51,512 bases of DNA from Verrucomicrobiia bacterium (GTDB lineage Bacteria > Verrucomicrobiota > Verrucomicrobiia > Limisphaerales > UBA8199): the NCBI GenBank assembly GCA_035946615.1, contig DASYZB010000036.1, positions 1 to 51,512 of the forward strand, in the 5' to 3' direction. A program made the translations under genes and the position numbers. The first letter of the stretch is position 1. Each line of letters begins with the position of its first letter. Shown piece after piece: positions 28,139 through 37,395 of this stretch. The notes beneath the pieces are model-generated. The model saw only the letters and a list, made by a program, of their open reading frames with translations, had not been told where the DNA came from and ran no database searches.

Positions 28139-28870
28139 TCAATTCCCCGCCAGGACCGGGCCGATCTTCTTTCTCAATTCGGCATTGACGGCGTCGGCGG
28201 AGCGCATGCCATCGATAATGCTAAAGCCGTAGGTGGTCTGCAAGTAGCGGAATGTCTTTTGCATTGCGCCCTGGTACTTCATAAAGCTGTCGAACATGTC
28301 TCGCGAAAGGCCCAGGTCCATTCCGCTTTCCCAGTAATCCAGGGCGGTGTTTTTAGCAAAGTTGCGCTGAACCAATTCCTCAGGGGCCACATTGAGGTAG
28401 AAGACCGCATCGGGTTCGAGGGCGATGCCGTAGAGGTTTTTCAACCAACCCTCGTCCATCCCCCGCACCATATCGCGCGCCATCAAGGTGTAGATATAAC
28501 GGTCTGCCAGAACGATAAAGCCCGCCTTCAGGGAGGGCAGGATGATGTTTTCGAGCTGATCGGCAAAATCGGTCGCGTAGAATAAACTCAGCGTTGTCCG
28601 GCTCAGGATGTTGCCCTGCTGCGCCTGCTCCAGTTCCTCGCTGACGAGTGTCGAGCGCTTGAGGCCAACCTGGACGGTTGCATGGCCGCTGCCTTCGAGC
28701 CATTCGACCAGCCGGGCAATTTGGGTCGAACGCCCGGAACCATCGGCCCCTTCAACGACAATCATGCGCCCGGCCAGCAGTTCAAGTTCGACTTTGGGAA
28801 TGCCATGGCCGTAAAAGCGGCGCGGGGTCTGCCGCGGCACTATGATCTCGTTTTGGGGACCGTGCCTCAC
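28139..28870 (-). CDS. Thymidylate-kinase-like protein with Arg in place of the Walker A Lys
   Basis: The protein (243 aa) has the thymidylate-kinase P-loop fold with an extra 35 residues at the N-terminus. The P-loop reads GADGSGRST (residues 41-49), where the normally essential lysine is arginine R47 (codon CGT). The dTMP-kinase DR motif is present as LADRYIYTLMARDMVRG. The lid-like segment YWESGMDLGLSRDMFDSF is shared with the neighbouring paralogue. It starts with GTG and overlaps that gene by four bases. Either activity is reduced and the protein is a partner or regulator, or arginine is tolerated in this subfamily. A true dTMP kinase role is uncertain. Confidence 0.78.
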   Translation of the reverse strand: MRHGPQNEIIVPRQTPRRFYGHGIPKVELELLAGRMIVVEGADGSGRSTQIARLVEWLEGSGHATVQVGLKRSTLVSEELEQAQQGNILSRTTLSLFYATDFADQLENIILPSLKAGFIVLADRYIYTLMARDMVRGMDEGWLKNLYGIALEPDAVFYLNVAPEELVQRNFAKNTALDYWESGMDLGLSRDMFDSFMKYQGAMQKTFRYLQTTYGFSIIDGMRSADAVNAELRKKIGPVLAGN

Positions 28871-29631
28871 GGGACTGGTTCCTGGGTTGTCAGCGCGCGA
28901 AGGGGTGTGGTTCTGGATTTGGCAGGCGGGACCTGCGTTTTTTGGGGCAACTGCTCAGCTCGCATGAACTTGGACAAGTCGATTTTATGAGCGACCAATT
29001 CGCGAACGAGGGTTTGTTGCTTTTCGACGACTTGGTTGGCGTCGATTACCAGGAAGTTAAACTCGGTGCTCATGGCCAGGTATTGCTCGAGCATGCGTCC
29101 CTGGAACATCCGGAAACTCTCGTAGGGATCGGTCGAGAGGCGCAGGTCCATGCCCGCTTCGAAGTATTTTAACTGCGGCCGGCCATCCAGGATGCGTTTG
29201 AGCGAGACATCCAGGTCGGCCTTGAAAAAGAACGTCAGGTCAGGGAGCGCGGCGAAGTTGTAGAGGCCGCGCACCCACTCGGGGGGACAGCCGCGCACGA
29301 CATCGCGGGCGAAGGCGGTAAAGATGTAACGATCGCACAGAACCAGGTAGCCGGCGCGCAGGAGGGGGACCAGGTGGCGTTCGTAGCGGTCGGCGAAATC
29401 GGTGGCATGAATGAGACTAAAGGTGGTTGGGGTCAGCAACTCGCGTTTCTTGCCTTTGCTGGTGGCGGCCTTGACCAACTCCGACGAATTCCATTCGCTT
29501 AGATAAACCCTTAGTCCCTGCAATTCCAACCAGCGCTTGAGCAAGTAGATTTGGGTCGATTTGCCCGAGCCATCCAGACCTTCCACCGCAACCAGGCGCC
29601 CGGGGAAATTCAGTTCGGCGAACGTTTTCAT
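28867..29631 (-). CDS. Thymidylate-kinase-like protein with intact P-loop
   Basis: This 254-aa paralogue of the next gene has a canonical Walker A, GLDGSGKST (residues 18-26), the DR motif in LCDRYIFTAFARDVVRG and the segment YFEAGMDLRLSTDPYESF. It would transfer phosphate from ATP to dTMP or a related nucleotide. The C-terminus has about 30 residues of low-complexity, basic and proline-rich sequence (KTQVPPAKSRTTP) beyond the fold. AGGAA lies just before the ATG at 29631. Its stop overlaps the GTG start of the second kinase, so the two are translated together. Confidence 0.82.
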   Translation of the reverse strand: MKTFAELNFPGRLVAVEGLDGSGKSTQIYLLKRWLELQGLRVYLSEWNSSELVKAATSKGKKRELLTPTTFSLIHATDFADRYERHLVPLLRAGYLVLCDRYIFTAFARDVVRGCPPEWVRGLYNFAALPDLTFFFKADLDVSLKRILDGRPQLKYFEAGMDLRLSTDPYESFRMFQGRMLEQYLAMSTEFNFLVIDANQVVEKQQTLVRELVAHKIDLSKFMRAEQLPQKTQVPPAKSRTTPLRALTTQEPVP

Positions 29632-29677
29632 TTCCTGCGAATCGAAAGTAGGATTTTACCCGCGCAACACAACACTT

Positions 29678-31249
29678 TTATTGCGGGGCAAAGCCCTCGG
29701 CCATGGCGACGGCCTTGAGCATAGCCTTGGCTTTATTGAGGGTCTCCTGGTATTCGCCCTCGGGGGTCGAGTCGTTGACCCAGCCGCCGCCGGCCTGGAC
29801 GTAGGCCATGCCGTCCTTGAGCAAGGCGGTGCGGATGGTGATGCAGCAATCCAGGTTGCCGCTAAAGGAGAAGTAACCGACGCATCCCCCATAGGGCCCA
29901 CGCGCGGTCTGTTCGAGTTCCGAGATGATCTGCATCGCGCGAATTTTGGGTGCCCCGCTCAAGGTGCCGGCAGGGAACGTGGCGCGCATGAGGTCGTAAG
30001 GCGTTTTGTCCGGGGACAGGCGGCCCTCGACCTGGGAGACGATGTGCATGACATGGCTGTAGTGCTCGATGATCATCAGGTCTTTGACCTGAACGCTGCC
30101 GAATTGGCAAACCCGCCCCAGGTCGTTGCGGGCCAGGTCCACCAGCATCACGTGCTCGGCCCGCTCCTTGGGGTCCGCCAGCAATTCCTTTTCGAGCGCC
30201 TGGTCTTCCACCGCCGTCGCGCCCCGCCGGCGGGTGCCGGCTATTGGGCGTATTTCCACCCGCCCTTCTTCGCATCGGACATGAATCTCCGGGGAGGCGC
30301 CTACGAGCGAGAACCCCTCCAAATCGAGCAGGAACATGTAAGGTGAGGGGTTAATGGACCGGGCGGCGCGATAAACATCCAGGGGGCCGGCTTTGAGAGG
30401 GATGGAAAGGCGCTGCGAGCCCACCACCTGGATGATGTCACCCGAGGTGATGTATTCCTTGGCCTTGAGGACGTTTGCCAAAAACTTTTCTTTCGGCACA
30501 TTCGATTCAACAGGCAACGAGGGCACATCATCAGGCACACTGACGGGCCGGTGTTCGATAGGTTGTTCGAGCAGGGCAATCAGGCGTTCGATTTCGGCGA
30601 CCGCGTTTTCGTAAGCTTCTTCGGCGGTGGGGGCGTCTTCGAGGATGGCGTTGACGAGCACGGTGATGGTCTGGGCCACGCGATCGAAAATGAGGAGTTG
30701 GTCTGCAATCAAAAAGTACAGGACGGGAGTTTGGACCTCATCCCTTGCCGGTCGTGGCACAACCGGCTCGACATCATGGATAAACTCGTAGCCAATAAAC
30801 CCGACAGCCCCTCCGGTAAAACGGGGCAGACCGGGCAGCGTGACGGGGCGGTAGGCCTGCATCAGGCGCTGGACAACTTCCAATCCGTCTCTGACCTGAG
30901 CGGGCGCCGCCCCATCGCCGGTTGCGAGCGCAAGAGCCGCCGCGCCAGAATCCGGCTTCCTCCCGGAGGAAATTTCGTGGCTCGACACCACTTTTCCATT
31001 CTTGAGCACATCGACGCGGTTTTTCATTTGGCGCACCACAGCCCGCGGATTGCAGCCCACAAACGAATAGCGCCCCAGGTGCTCGCCGCCTTCGACGGAC
31101 TCGAAGAGGAATGATTCCCCCGGCCCGCGGATTTTGCGGTAAGCAGAAAGAGGGGTTTCGGTGTCGGCCAGTAGCCGCCGGGTGACGGGAAGGACATTGC
31201 CCCGCTCTTTGAGTTTCAGGAACTCGACCAGGTTAGGAGAGTAACTCAT
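29678..31249 (-). CDS. trpE: Anthranilate synthase component I
   Basis: The protein (523 aa) is a chorismate-binding enzyme that makes anthranilate from chorismate with glutamine-derived ammonia, the first step of tryptophan synthesis. FLFESVEGG near residue 50 matches the tryptophan feedback site (the LLES region). The C-terminal domain carries VDLARNDLGRV and TFPAGTLSGAPKIRAM, the chorismate/Mg sites, and YVQAGGGWVNDSTPEGEY. No trpG glutaminase partner lies next to it. The ATG at 31249 lies inside the end of the upstream membrane-protein gene (17-base overlap); an earlier start at 31288 would add residues foreign to the family. Confidence 0.95.
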   Translation of the reverse strand: MSYSPNLVEFLKLKERGNVLPVTRRLLADTETPLSAYRKIRGPGESFLFESVEGGEHLGRYSFVGCNPRAVVRQMKNRVDVLKNGKVVSSHEISSGRKPDSGAAALALATGDGAAPAQVRDGLEVVQRLMQAYRPVTLPGLPRFTGGAVGFIGYEFIHDVEPVVPRPARDEVQTPVLYFLIADQLLIFDRVAQTITVLVNAILEDAPTAEEAYENAVAEIERLIALLEQPIEHRPVSVPDDVPSLPVESNVPKEKFLANVLKAKEYITSGDIIQVVGSQRLSIPLKAGPLDVYRAARSINPSPYMFLLDLEGFSLVGASPEIHVRCEEGRVEIRPIAGTRRRGATAVEDQALEKELLADPKERAEHVMLVDLARNDLGRVCQFGSVQVKDLMIIEHYSHVMHIVSQVEGRLSPDKTPYDLMRATFPAGTLSGAPKIRAMQIISELEQTARGPYGGCVGYFSFSGNLDCCITIRTALLKDGMAYVQAGGGWVNDSTPEGEYQETLNKAKAMLKAVAMAEGFAPQ

Positions 31250-31862
31250 CGGGTACCCTTTTGGCCACCAGTGGGGCGGCCGAGGCACTCTCAGGCAGGC
31301 GGCCAGCGACCAGGCTGCGGAGGCTGGCTTTTGCCGAGCGACGCAGGCGAATCATGCCCAGCAAGGTGTAGAAAGCGACCGCCAGAGCATAGGCCACAAT
31401 GCCCAAGCCAATCGCCTGCAGGACCGGCGACGGCTGGGGTTGAGCGCTGCTGAAGTAAATTATCGCGCCGCCCACCGCGCCGGTCAGGGCTGTTTGGGCA
31501 AAAAGACAAAACAAGTAAAGAGTGATGCTGGCGTCCTGAACCCGTTCTACGTGCCACTCGCGGTAGCCGTGCTCGCCCAGCGAGCGCATGAGCCAGGCCG
31601 ATTGAAAGTTGCGCGCCGCAACCAGGACGCTGGTGGTGCTAATCACAATGGCCGGCAGCGGCCAGAAGGCCAACACCAGGCACATGGCCAGGTTCAGGGG
31701 GATGCCCCATCTCCAACCCAGTTTTTTAGCCAGGGGATTGCCTTCCAGGACCAGGTTGGGCGTGGCGACCCACGTGCTGAGAAAGTCCATGGCCCGCGCG
31801 CTCAGGAGCAGCAGCAACATCAGCCAATAAGCGCGGCCAGCGAATGGAACGAGATCATCCAT
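31233..31862 (-). CDS. Multi-pass membrane protein of unknown function
   Basis: This 209-aa protein has about five hydrophobic helices (AYWLMLLLLLSARAMDFLS, IPLNLAMCLVLAFWPLPAIVI, ITLYLFCLFAQTALTGAVGGA, LQAIGLGIVAYALAVAFYTLL) and no catalytic motif I recognise. It is placed between hisI and trpE with a one-base overlap at its start (TAATG) and a 17-base overlap at its end. That implies coupled expression with amino-acid biosynthesis but says little about function. Confidence 0.7.
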   Translation of the reverse strand: MDDLVPFAGRAYWLMLLLLLSARAMDFLSTWVATPNLVLEGNPLAKKLGWRWGIPLNLAMCLVLAFWPLPAIVISTTSVLVAARNFQSAWLMRSLGEHGYREWHVERVQDASITLYLFCLFAQTALTGAVGGAIIYFSSAQPQPSPVLQAIGLGIVAYALAVAFYTLLGMIRLRRSAKASLRSLVAGRLPESASAAPLVAKRVPDELLS

Positions 31863-32251
31863 TATTTCTTGCCATAAATCTGTTCAGGTGTCTGGAGCCG
31901 TGATTCGGTGACCTGGAGTTCCTCTGCGCCGTTTCGGGCTGAGCGGAAGAAGCAGGAGCGATAGCCTTCATGACAGGCGGCGCCGACCTGCTCGACCTGG
32001 ATCAGAAGCGTGTCTCCGTCGCAATCGAACGCAATGTCCTTAACGGCCTGGGTGTGCCCGCTGCTCTCGCCTTTCATCCAGAATTTTTGCCTCGAACGGC
32101 TCCAGAAATGCGTCTTGCCTGTCTGGATGGTTTTTTCCAGCGAAGCCCGGTTCATCCAGGCCATCATCAAAACGCGGCCTGAGGCGTGGTCCTGGATGAT
32201 AGCCGGGATCAAGCCGGCGGGATCAAACTTGAGTTGGTCGTAAAAGCTCAT
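31862..32251 (-). CDS. hisI: Phosphoribosyl-AMP cyclohydrolase
   Basis: The 129-aa protein is a stand-alone HisI, which opens the purine ring of phosphoribosyl-AMP in histidine synthesis. Metal and zinc ligands are visible in FDCDGD (C77) and [13 protein letters not shown] (C93, C100), and [14 protein letters not shown] is the family signature. It lacks the fused HisE domain found in enterobacteria. Its stop overlaps the start of the membrane-protein gene. Confidence 0.95.
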   Translation of the reverse strand: MSFYDQLKFDPAGLIPAIIQDHASGRVLMMAWMNRASLEKTIQTGKTHFWSRSRQKFWMKGESSGHTQAVKDIAFDCDGDTLLIQVEQVGAACHEGYRSCFFRSARNGAEELQVTESRLQTPEQIYGKK

Positions 32252-32400
32252 TATTCAAGACGCAGCAATGTAACCAGCAACAACATGGGAATGCAAACAA
32301 AGGTGGAGGCTAAATCTAAATCCAGAGTATGGCTATCCCCCCGGTGATTTTGCGTTTCCAAGGCTCCTTGCAGTAATCGAAAAAATATAGACCGACGGTT

Positions 32401-32468
32401 GAGGCGCTTTTGGCTGAGCGGTGGGCGCGGCTCAGGCGGAGATGAGCCCCCTTCGCTCGTGACGCCTC
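32401..32468. repeat. Nested palindromic element in the hisI/DUF4340 gap
   Basis: GAGGCG (32401-32406) pairs with CGCCTC (32463-32468), and within it GGCTCA (32429-32434) pairs with TGAGCC (32443-32448). It lies 35 bases after the DUF4340 stop on the minus strand. It has no T-tract and looks more like a REP-type unit than a terminator. The rest of 32252-32502 shows nothing else. Confidence 0.5.
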
Positions 32469-32502
32469 TGGTTCGGGCTTATCTGGACCGTAGCACCAAG
32501 GC

Positions 32503-33744
32503 TTAGTTTGCCCTGGCAGCGGTTGGGCCCGCGTTGGTAGCGGCGTCGGAAAGAGAGCCCAGAGGTTTGAGAGCAGTCGAAGGGCCGGCGACCTTGTTCT
32601 CTTTCTTAGGCTCGTCTTTCTTTTCGACCAGGAGCTGAGAGCGTTCCTTGAGGAGTGGATCGAGGGTCCAGCTTGAGACCAGATAGACCCAATTGCCATA
32701 GGCCTTTTCCTGCGCCAGTTTGTCTTCGAGCTTGGTTTGGTTGTCCTTAAATTCCTTGTCCAGTCGAGCCTTATCGGCGGGCTTTTCATCCTTGCCGGGT
32801 GTTCGTTCTTTGGGGAGGTCGGCCGCCACAGAGACAGCCAGAGGATAATTGTCATTGGTTTTCTGGCCCACGTCGAGGGTGTAGGTGAAGTTATCGAAGG
32901 TGTTGAGCGTGATCACGGTGGGTTTATCGAGTTGATTCGGTTTCAACGCGCTATCGACATCCGAAAAGCTCGGCGAACTGAGCGGATTGGCCAGCCCGGA
33001 GGTTTTCGAGCTGTCGAGTTGCTCGCCCGGTTTGGCGTCAGCCAGCTTCCATTCAGCAGTCTCGGCGTCGCGCGTTACCTTCCAGGAGTTTGTTGCGACC
33101 GGGTAATTCACGCTAATGGCGCGGATTTTATCGACTTTGAAAAAGTCCTTGTTGAGCCACTGGTCGGGTTTGGGCTCGATGTTGGAGAAGGGTTCGGAGA
33201 CCAGGTCCACCGTACCGGATTTGGCGCCGACTTTGACATAGCGGCCATCGGGCCAGCCGCCCTCGCCCATGTCGCCCATTGGGGATGGCCGGCTGGACTT
33301 CTGCATATGTTGCTTGCCCAGCAACAGCGACTGAATGGGCTTCTCATTCTGGTCTTTGAACTCGACCACCAGGGCGGCGTTGGTTCCATGTCCCGGCACC
33401 AGGGCGAGCCTGGGCAACTGTGAGGGGCCGACCTCCTCGCTTTGAACGATCTTTAAATCGGCCAGCTTCAGCAGGAACTCGGTGATCTGGGAGTAATTGG
33501 CGGGGTAATCGTTGCGCTCGCGCACGCGCCACAGGCCATCCTTTTTGACAAGATTCAATTCATTGGTGTCCTGGCTCAGGGAGATATGGGCGATGTCGTT
33601 GACCGGTAGATTGCCGACCAGCTTTTTGCCCAGGGCGGAGTCGCCGGTATTGGCGAAATCATTCTGCCGGGTATAGACCAGCAACCCACCGATACCCACA
33701 ACGATCAGTAAGAACAGGAGAAGAGTTAATTGTTTGCGATTCAT
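32503..33744 (-). CDS. DUF4340 domain membrane-anchored protein
   Basis: The protein (413 aa) has one N-terminal membrane helix (QLTLLLFLLIVVGIGGLLVY) and a periplasmic region with repeated beta-strand-rich segments (VNDIAHISLSQDTNELNLVKKDGLWRV), the DUF4340 pattern. The C-terminal third is charged and coiled-coil-like (DKARLDKEFKDNQTKLEDKL). It overlaps the GldG-like gene by four bases and is the last gene of the ABC module. DUF4340 commonly follows GldG-type genes; its function is unknown. Confidence 0.82.
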   Translation of the reverse strand: MNRKQLTLLLFLLIVVGIGGLLVYTRQNDFANTGDSALGKKLVGNLPVNDIAHISLSQDTNELNLVKKDGLWRVRERNDYPANYSQITEFLLKLADLKIVQSEEVGPSQLPRLALVPGHGTNAALVVEFKDQNEKPIQSLLLGKQHMQKSSRPSPMGDMGEGGWPDGRYVKVGAKSGTVDLVSEPFSNIEPKPDQWLNKDFFKVDKIRAISVNYPVATNSWKVTRDAETAEWKLADAKPGEQLDSSKTSGLANPLSSPSFSDVDSALKPNQLDKPTVITLNTFDNFTYTLDVGQKTNDNYPLAVSVAADLPKERTPGKDEKPADKARLDKEFKDNQTKLEDKLAQEKAYGNWVYLVSSWTLDPLLKERSQLLVEKKDEPKKENKVAGPSTALKPLGSLSDAATNAGPTAARAN

Positions 33745-35672
33745 TTTGCCGAAGTGCGTTTGCGTTTCAAAAATGCGAGAGAAAGCCCGGAGACGCTGAC
33801 CAGCAGGGGCATAGCGGCTATGTTGAGCCAGGTGACCCGGGTCTGCAGCGCGACGACCTCGCGGCGAAGGTCTTTCTGGACTTGCTTGAGGTGTTTGCGC
33901 GTATCGAGCTCCTCCTTGCGGAGCTTGGCGAGTTCGGCGCTCTGCTCAGGGGAAAGGATAAAGCGCTGGTCCTTGTCCTTCTTCTGCTGTTGCAGTTCGT
34001 TAATCTTGGTCTGGGCCTGGGAGGCGGAGTCTTCGAGCTGTTTGATCTCACTCTGAAACTTCTCGTTGGCCGCTGCTTCCATCGCGCGGATTTTTGTGAA
34101 GGGCCGGTTGAGCGTGGCGCGGCTGCGGACGGCGATGAGGTTGTTGTCTCCAGTCAATTGTTCGACGGCGTTCTGGGCGAAACTCAGGTTGCCGTTGGCG
34201 GCGGCGTAAGCGGTGCCAAAGAGGGTCGAAATGGGCTGCAGGGCCACCCGGTCATAGAGCATATCGGCGTCGCCTACCAGAATAACAGTAGTGTTCTGGG
34301 AACTTTCTTTGAGCGAATTGTCCGGTGCTTTCTCGGCCACTTTGGCATCGTTGGCCTTCGTGCCGGCATCCTTTTTTTCGTCATCCTTCTTGTCCTCGGG
34401 TTTGCCGTTAGGAAAAGCCGTTTTGAATTTTCCAGTCAGCCTCACAGCCAGCGCGTATTCGGTCCCGGAAGGCTTAAAGTCTTTCATGACGTTTTCGCCG
34501 GAAAGATTGGCCATGAACCCATCGACAAGCTGGGAGTCCTTGGTGCTCTTGAGCAAGACGGTTTCCTTTATGCCCGGCATGGGCGTGCCGACAAAGGCCC
34601 CGGCGTAGGGGAGCCAGAGATTGTCAATCTGGCTGGTTACCACGTCGTCTTTGTTGATGCCATCGCTGGCGACCGAGAGCACCGCCGGGGCGTCCTGGGG
34701 TTGGCCATTACGACCGCCCAGTTGCATTTTGTAATTCATGTCGGCAACGACTTTGGTTGTATCAAAGGAAAGACCCCAGGCCTTGAGAAGTTTGTCCAGA
34801 CTCGAACCGCTATTGGGGATGCTCCCGAGCATTTCGTTCTGCTCGCGGGAATCGACCATGGGCAACGGGTCCAGAAAGGCAATCAGTTTGCCACCGCGCA
34901 GGACAAATTGGTCAATGGCGAATTGGGCCTTATCTGAAATTTCGCGAGGATGGACTACCATGAGGACTTTGACATCGTCGTCGATTTTGTCCGAGTCCAT
35001 GGGGACCTGCTTGACCGTATAGTCCTCTTTTAACTCGTTAACGATGACCCAGGGCTGCTGGGCCTGCTGGCCCATGCGCGCCATCATCGGATTGGCCTGC
35101 ATGCCAAAGATGGGCATGGCGCTCATGATGCCGACGACCGGTTTATCCGGTGTGATCACACGGGAGATGGCGCGGGAGAGGTCATATTCGAGCAGGCGCT
35201 CGCGGCTGGGGTCCAGGAAAGGGATGCTTTGGTTTTCATCGAGCCGGCTTACGGAAACTCCCAGATAAAACCGATCCCCGTTGCGCAACGTTTGGCCTTC
35301 AATGCCCGCCATCCGGGCTGAATCTTCCGCGTCGGAATCGGGTTCGGGATCGTATTTTTCGATTATCAATTTGCCCCCCGCCGCCTGCCGGTACTCATCG
35401 AGCAAATCCTCAACTCGTTTGGCGTAGCCTTTGAGATAGACGGTCTCGGGAGTGGTTTGGCCCTGCGTGCAATAGAACCGAAGCGTCACCGGCCCGTCCA
35501 ACTTCTTCAAAATGGCCTTGGTGCCCGAGGAGAGCGTGAAGGCCTTGTCTTTAGTGAGGTCGATGCGCTGTTTGACGGTGGCGGCAATGACATTGAAGGC
35601 TATCAGGATGAGGGCCATGGCAACAATGCCGACCGTCGAGTAAAGGATGGTTTCCAACGTTTTCTTTTTCAT
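33741..35672 (-). CDS. GldG-family ABC-transporter auxiliary protein
   Basis: This 643-aa protein has a membrane helix near each end (IVAMALILIAFNVIAATV and LNIAAMPLLVSVSGLSLAFL). A large periplasmic domain of the ABC-transp-aux/GldG type lies between them (VTLRFYCTQGQTTPETVYLKG). A coiled coil at about residues 530-615 precedes the second helix. GldG is the accessory subunit of the GldAFG ABC transporter in gliding Bacteroidetes, but homologues are widespread in non-gliders. It is 14 bases downstream of the permease gene and overlaps DUF4340 by four bases. Confidence 0.82.
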   Translation of the reverse strand: MKKKTLETILYSTVGIVAMALILIAFNVIAATVKQRIDLTKDKAFTLSSGTKAILKKLDGPVTLRFYCTQGQTTPETVYLKGYAKRVEDLLDEYRQAAGGKLIIEKYDPEPDSDAEDSARMAGIEGQTLRNGDRFYLGVSVSRLDENQSIPFLDPSRERLLEYDLSRAISRVITPDKPVVGIMSAMPIFGMQANPMMARMGQQAQQPWVIVNELKEDYTVKQVPMDSDKIDDDVKVLMVVHPREISDKAQFAIDQFVLRGGKLIAFLDPLPMVDSREQNEMLGSIPNSGSSLDKLLKAWGLSFDTTKVVADMNYKMQLGGRNGQPQDAPAVLSVASDGINKDDVVTSQIDNLWLPYAGAFVGTPMPGIKETVLLKSTKDSQLVDGFMANLSGENVMKDFKPSGTEYALAVRLTGKFKTAFPNGKPEDKKDDEKKDAGTKANDAKVAEKAPDNSLKESSQNTTVILVGDADMLYDRVALQPISTLFGTAYAAANGNLSFAQNAVEQLTGDNNLIAVRSRATLNRPFTKIRAMEAAANEKFQSEIKQLEDSASQAQTKINELQQQKKDKDQRFILSPEQSAELAKLRKEELDTRKHLKQVQKDLRREVVALQTRVTWLNIAAMPLLVSVSGLSLAFLKRKRTSAK

Positions 35673-35686
35673 CGCGTACTTTCAAA

Positions 35687-36442
35687 TCAACCCGCCCGGT
35701 GCCCGCGCAAAATGACGCTGGTGGAGAAGAGCGAGAATATGATAATCGACAGGAAGAAGAGCACGTCGCGGGAATCGAGCACGCCCTTCTGGAACCCGTC
35801 GAAATGGGTGACAACACTGAACGAGGTAATGGTATCGACCAGCCACTGCCAGGAATGGCCCAAGCCGTCCATAAGCCGGACGACCGGGGTGAATCCCGCC
35901 AGGATGAGGAACAGGCAGAGCACGACCGAAATAATGAAGCTGACAACCTGGTTGCGGGTCATGGCCGAAGTGATGCAACTCACCGCCAGATACGCCCCCG
36001 CCATCAGCCAACTGCCCAGGTAACCCCCTAGAATCACCCCGTTATCGGGCGAGCCCAGGTAATTCACGGTCAGGACAATCGGAAACGTGAGCACCAAAGC
36101 CAGCGCCAGGAAAAGCCAGGAGGCCAGGAACTTCCCGACGATGGCTTGCCACGCTGTAATCGGCATGGTCAAAAGCAACTCGATGGTTCCCACACGCCGC
36201 TCCTCAGCCCACAGCCGCATGCCGACTGCCGGGACCAGAAACAGGTAGAACCAGGGATGCCAAAAAAAGAAACTCCCCGAGAGGGAGGCCTCGCCTTGCC
36301 TGAAAAAGTCGCTGACCATGAAGGTGAAAAACCCGCATAGCAGCAGGAAAATGACGATAAATATGTAGGCGAGCGGTGATGAAAAATACGCGCCCAACTC
36401 GCGTTTGGTAATGGTTTTTATGTTCGCTAAAGCATTATTCAT
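35687..36442 (-). CDS. ABC-2-type permease (GldF/NosY-like)
   Basis: The 251-aa protein has six hydrophobic segments, starting with YFSSPLAYIFIVIFLLLCGF, and WAEERRVGTIELLLTMPITAW, the conserved cytoplasmic loop of ABC-2 permeases. The NosY/GldF group fits by size. It overlaps the ATPase stop by four bases. With that ATPase and the GldG-like protein it would form an inner-membrane transporter; the substrate is unknown. Confidence 0.88.
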   Translation of the reverse strand: MNNALANIKTITKRELGAYFSSPLAYIFIVIFLLLCGFFTFMVSDFFRQGEASLSGSFFFWHPWFYLFLVPAVGMRLWAEERRVGTIELLLTMPITAWQAIVGKFLASWLFLALALVLTFPIVLTVNYLGSPDNGVILGGYLGSWLMAGAYLAVSCITSAMTRNQVVSFIISVVLCLFLILAGFTPVVRLMDGLGHSWQWLVDTITSFSVVTHFDGFQKGVLDSRDVLFFLSIIIFSLFSTSVILRGHRAG

Positions 36443-37395
36443 TTCTTCTCCTCCGTTGCCGTATCCGGCATGGTGATATTGCGGAAGACTTCATCAAGCC
36501 GGCCTTCCTCGGTGTGCAACTCTTCGATGCGCCACCCCTGCGTCGCATCGGCAATGTGATGAGCCAATGCGCCGTTGACTCCGTTTTTTGGGAAAATCCG
36601 CGCCGTGACCCCAGAGGCGTCCTCCTTCAAAATGGAGGCCCGTTTTACAATCGGCAATTGCACCAGCCGCTGGTTGAGCAGCGCTCCATTAACGCCGGTG
36701 ACCCGCAGGGTGACCGCCCCCGCCCATTCGGATTTCTGGCGCAGATCGTGCGGGGTGCCGTTGGCGACGATGCGCCCGCGATCAATGATGATTGCGCGCG
36801 AGCAAACCGCATCGACTTCTTCAAGAATGTGTGTGGAAAAGATAATCGCCTTCTTCTGGCCCATGGTGCGAATCAACTGGCGGACCTCGTGTTTTTGATT
36901 GGGGTCCAACCCATCGGTGGGTTCGTCCAGAACCAGCACATCGGGGTCGTGAATGATAGATTGGGCGAAGCACGTCCGATGGCGAAAGCCTTTGGACAGT
37001 GTCTCGACACTCTGGTGCAGTACCGGCTCCAGGAAACACATTTCCACGACGCGCTGGATGGCCTTGCGCTTGGCCTCGCCGCGCAAGCCCCGGATTTCGG
37101 CCGCAAAGTTCAGGAACCCGTGAACAGTCATATCAGTGTAGGCGGGGGCGTTTTCCGGCAGGTACCCGATAAGGCGCCGCGCCGGGATGGGTTGCTCGAC
37201 GACATCGAAACCCCCAACCGATACCGTGCCCGCCGATGGCGGAATAAACCCGGTAATCATCCGCATGGTGGTGGATTTGCCAGCCCCGTTCGGTCCAAGA
37301 AAGCCCAGCACTTCGCCACGGTCCACGGAGAATGAAACCCCATCGACGGCGCGTTTGGTGCCAAAGACCTTCGCCAAATTTTGAACTTTTATCAT
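36439..37395 (-). CDS. ABC transporter ATPase of the GldG module
   Basis: The product (318 aa) has Walker A LGPNGAGKSTT, an atypical signature LSKGFRHRT instead of LSGGQ, and Walker B VLVLDEPTDGLDP. The C-terminal 90 residues form a regulatory tail of the CcmA/GldA type. The first codon is ATG 37395; an extension to 37428 adds residues that do not fit. It is the first gene of the module ATPase-permease-GldG-DUF4340. Confidence 0.9.
   Translation of the reverse strand: MIKVQNLAKVFGTKRAVDGVSFSVDRGEVLGFLGPNGAGKSTTMRMITGFIPPSAGTVSVGGFDVVEQPIPARRLIGYLPENAPAYTDMTVHGFLNFAAEIRGLRGEAKRKAIQRVVEMCFLEPVLHQSVETLSKGFRHRTCFAQSIIHDPDVLVLDEPTDGLDPNQKHEVRQLIRTMGQKKAIIFSTHILEEVDAVCSRAIIIDRGRIVANGTPHDLRQKSEWAGAVTLRVTGVNGALLNQRLVQLPIVKRASILKEDASGVTARIFPKNGVNGALAHHIADATQGWRIEELHTEEGRLDEVFRNITMPDTATEEKK

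Noticed and set aside
32252-32502. A possible tRNA or structured RNA in the hisI/DUF4340 gap
   Set aside because: The paired segments do not form a cloverleaf, no anticodon arm or T-loop sequence is visible, and the palindrome is better described as a REP-type repeat.
33882-34937. A 351-codon plus-strand frame
   Set aside because: It is antisense to the GldG-like gene and shows no domain.
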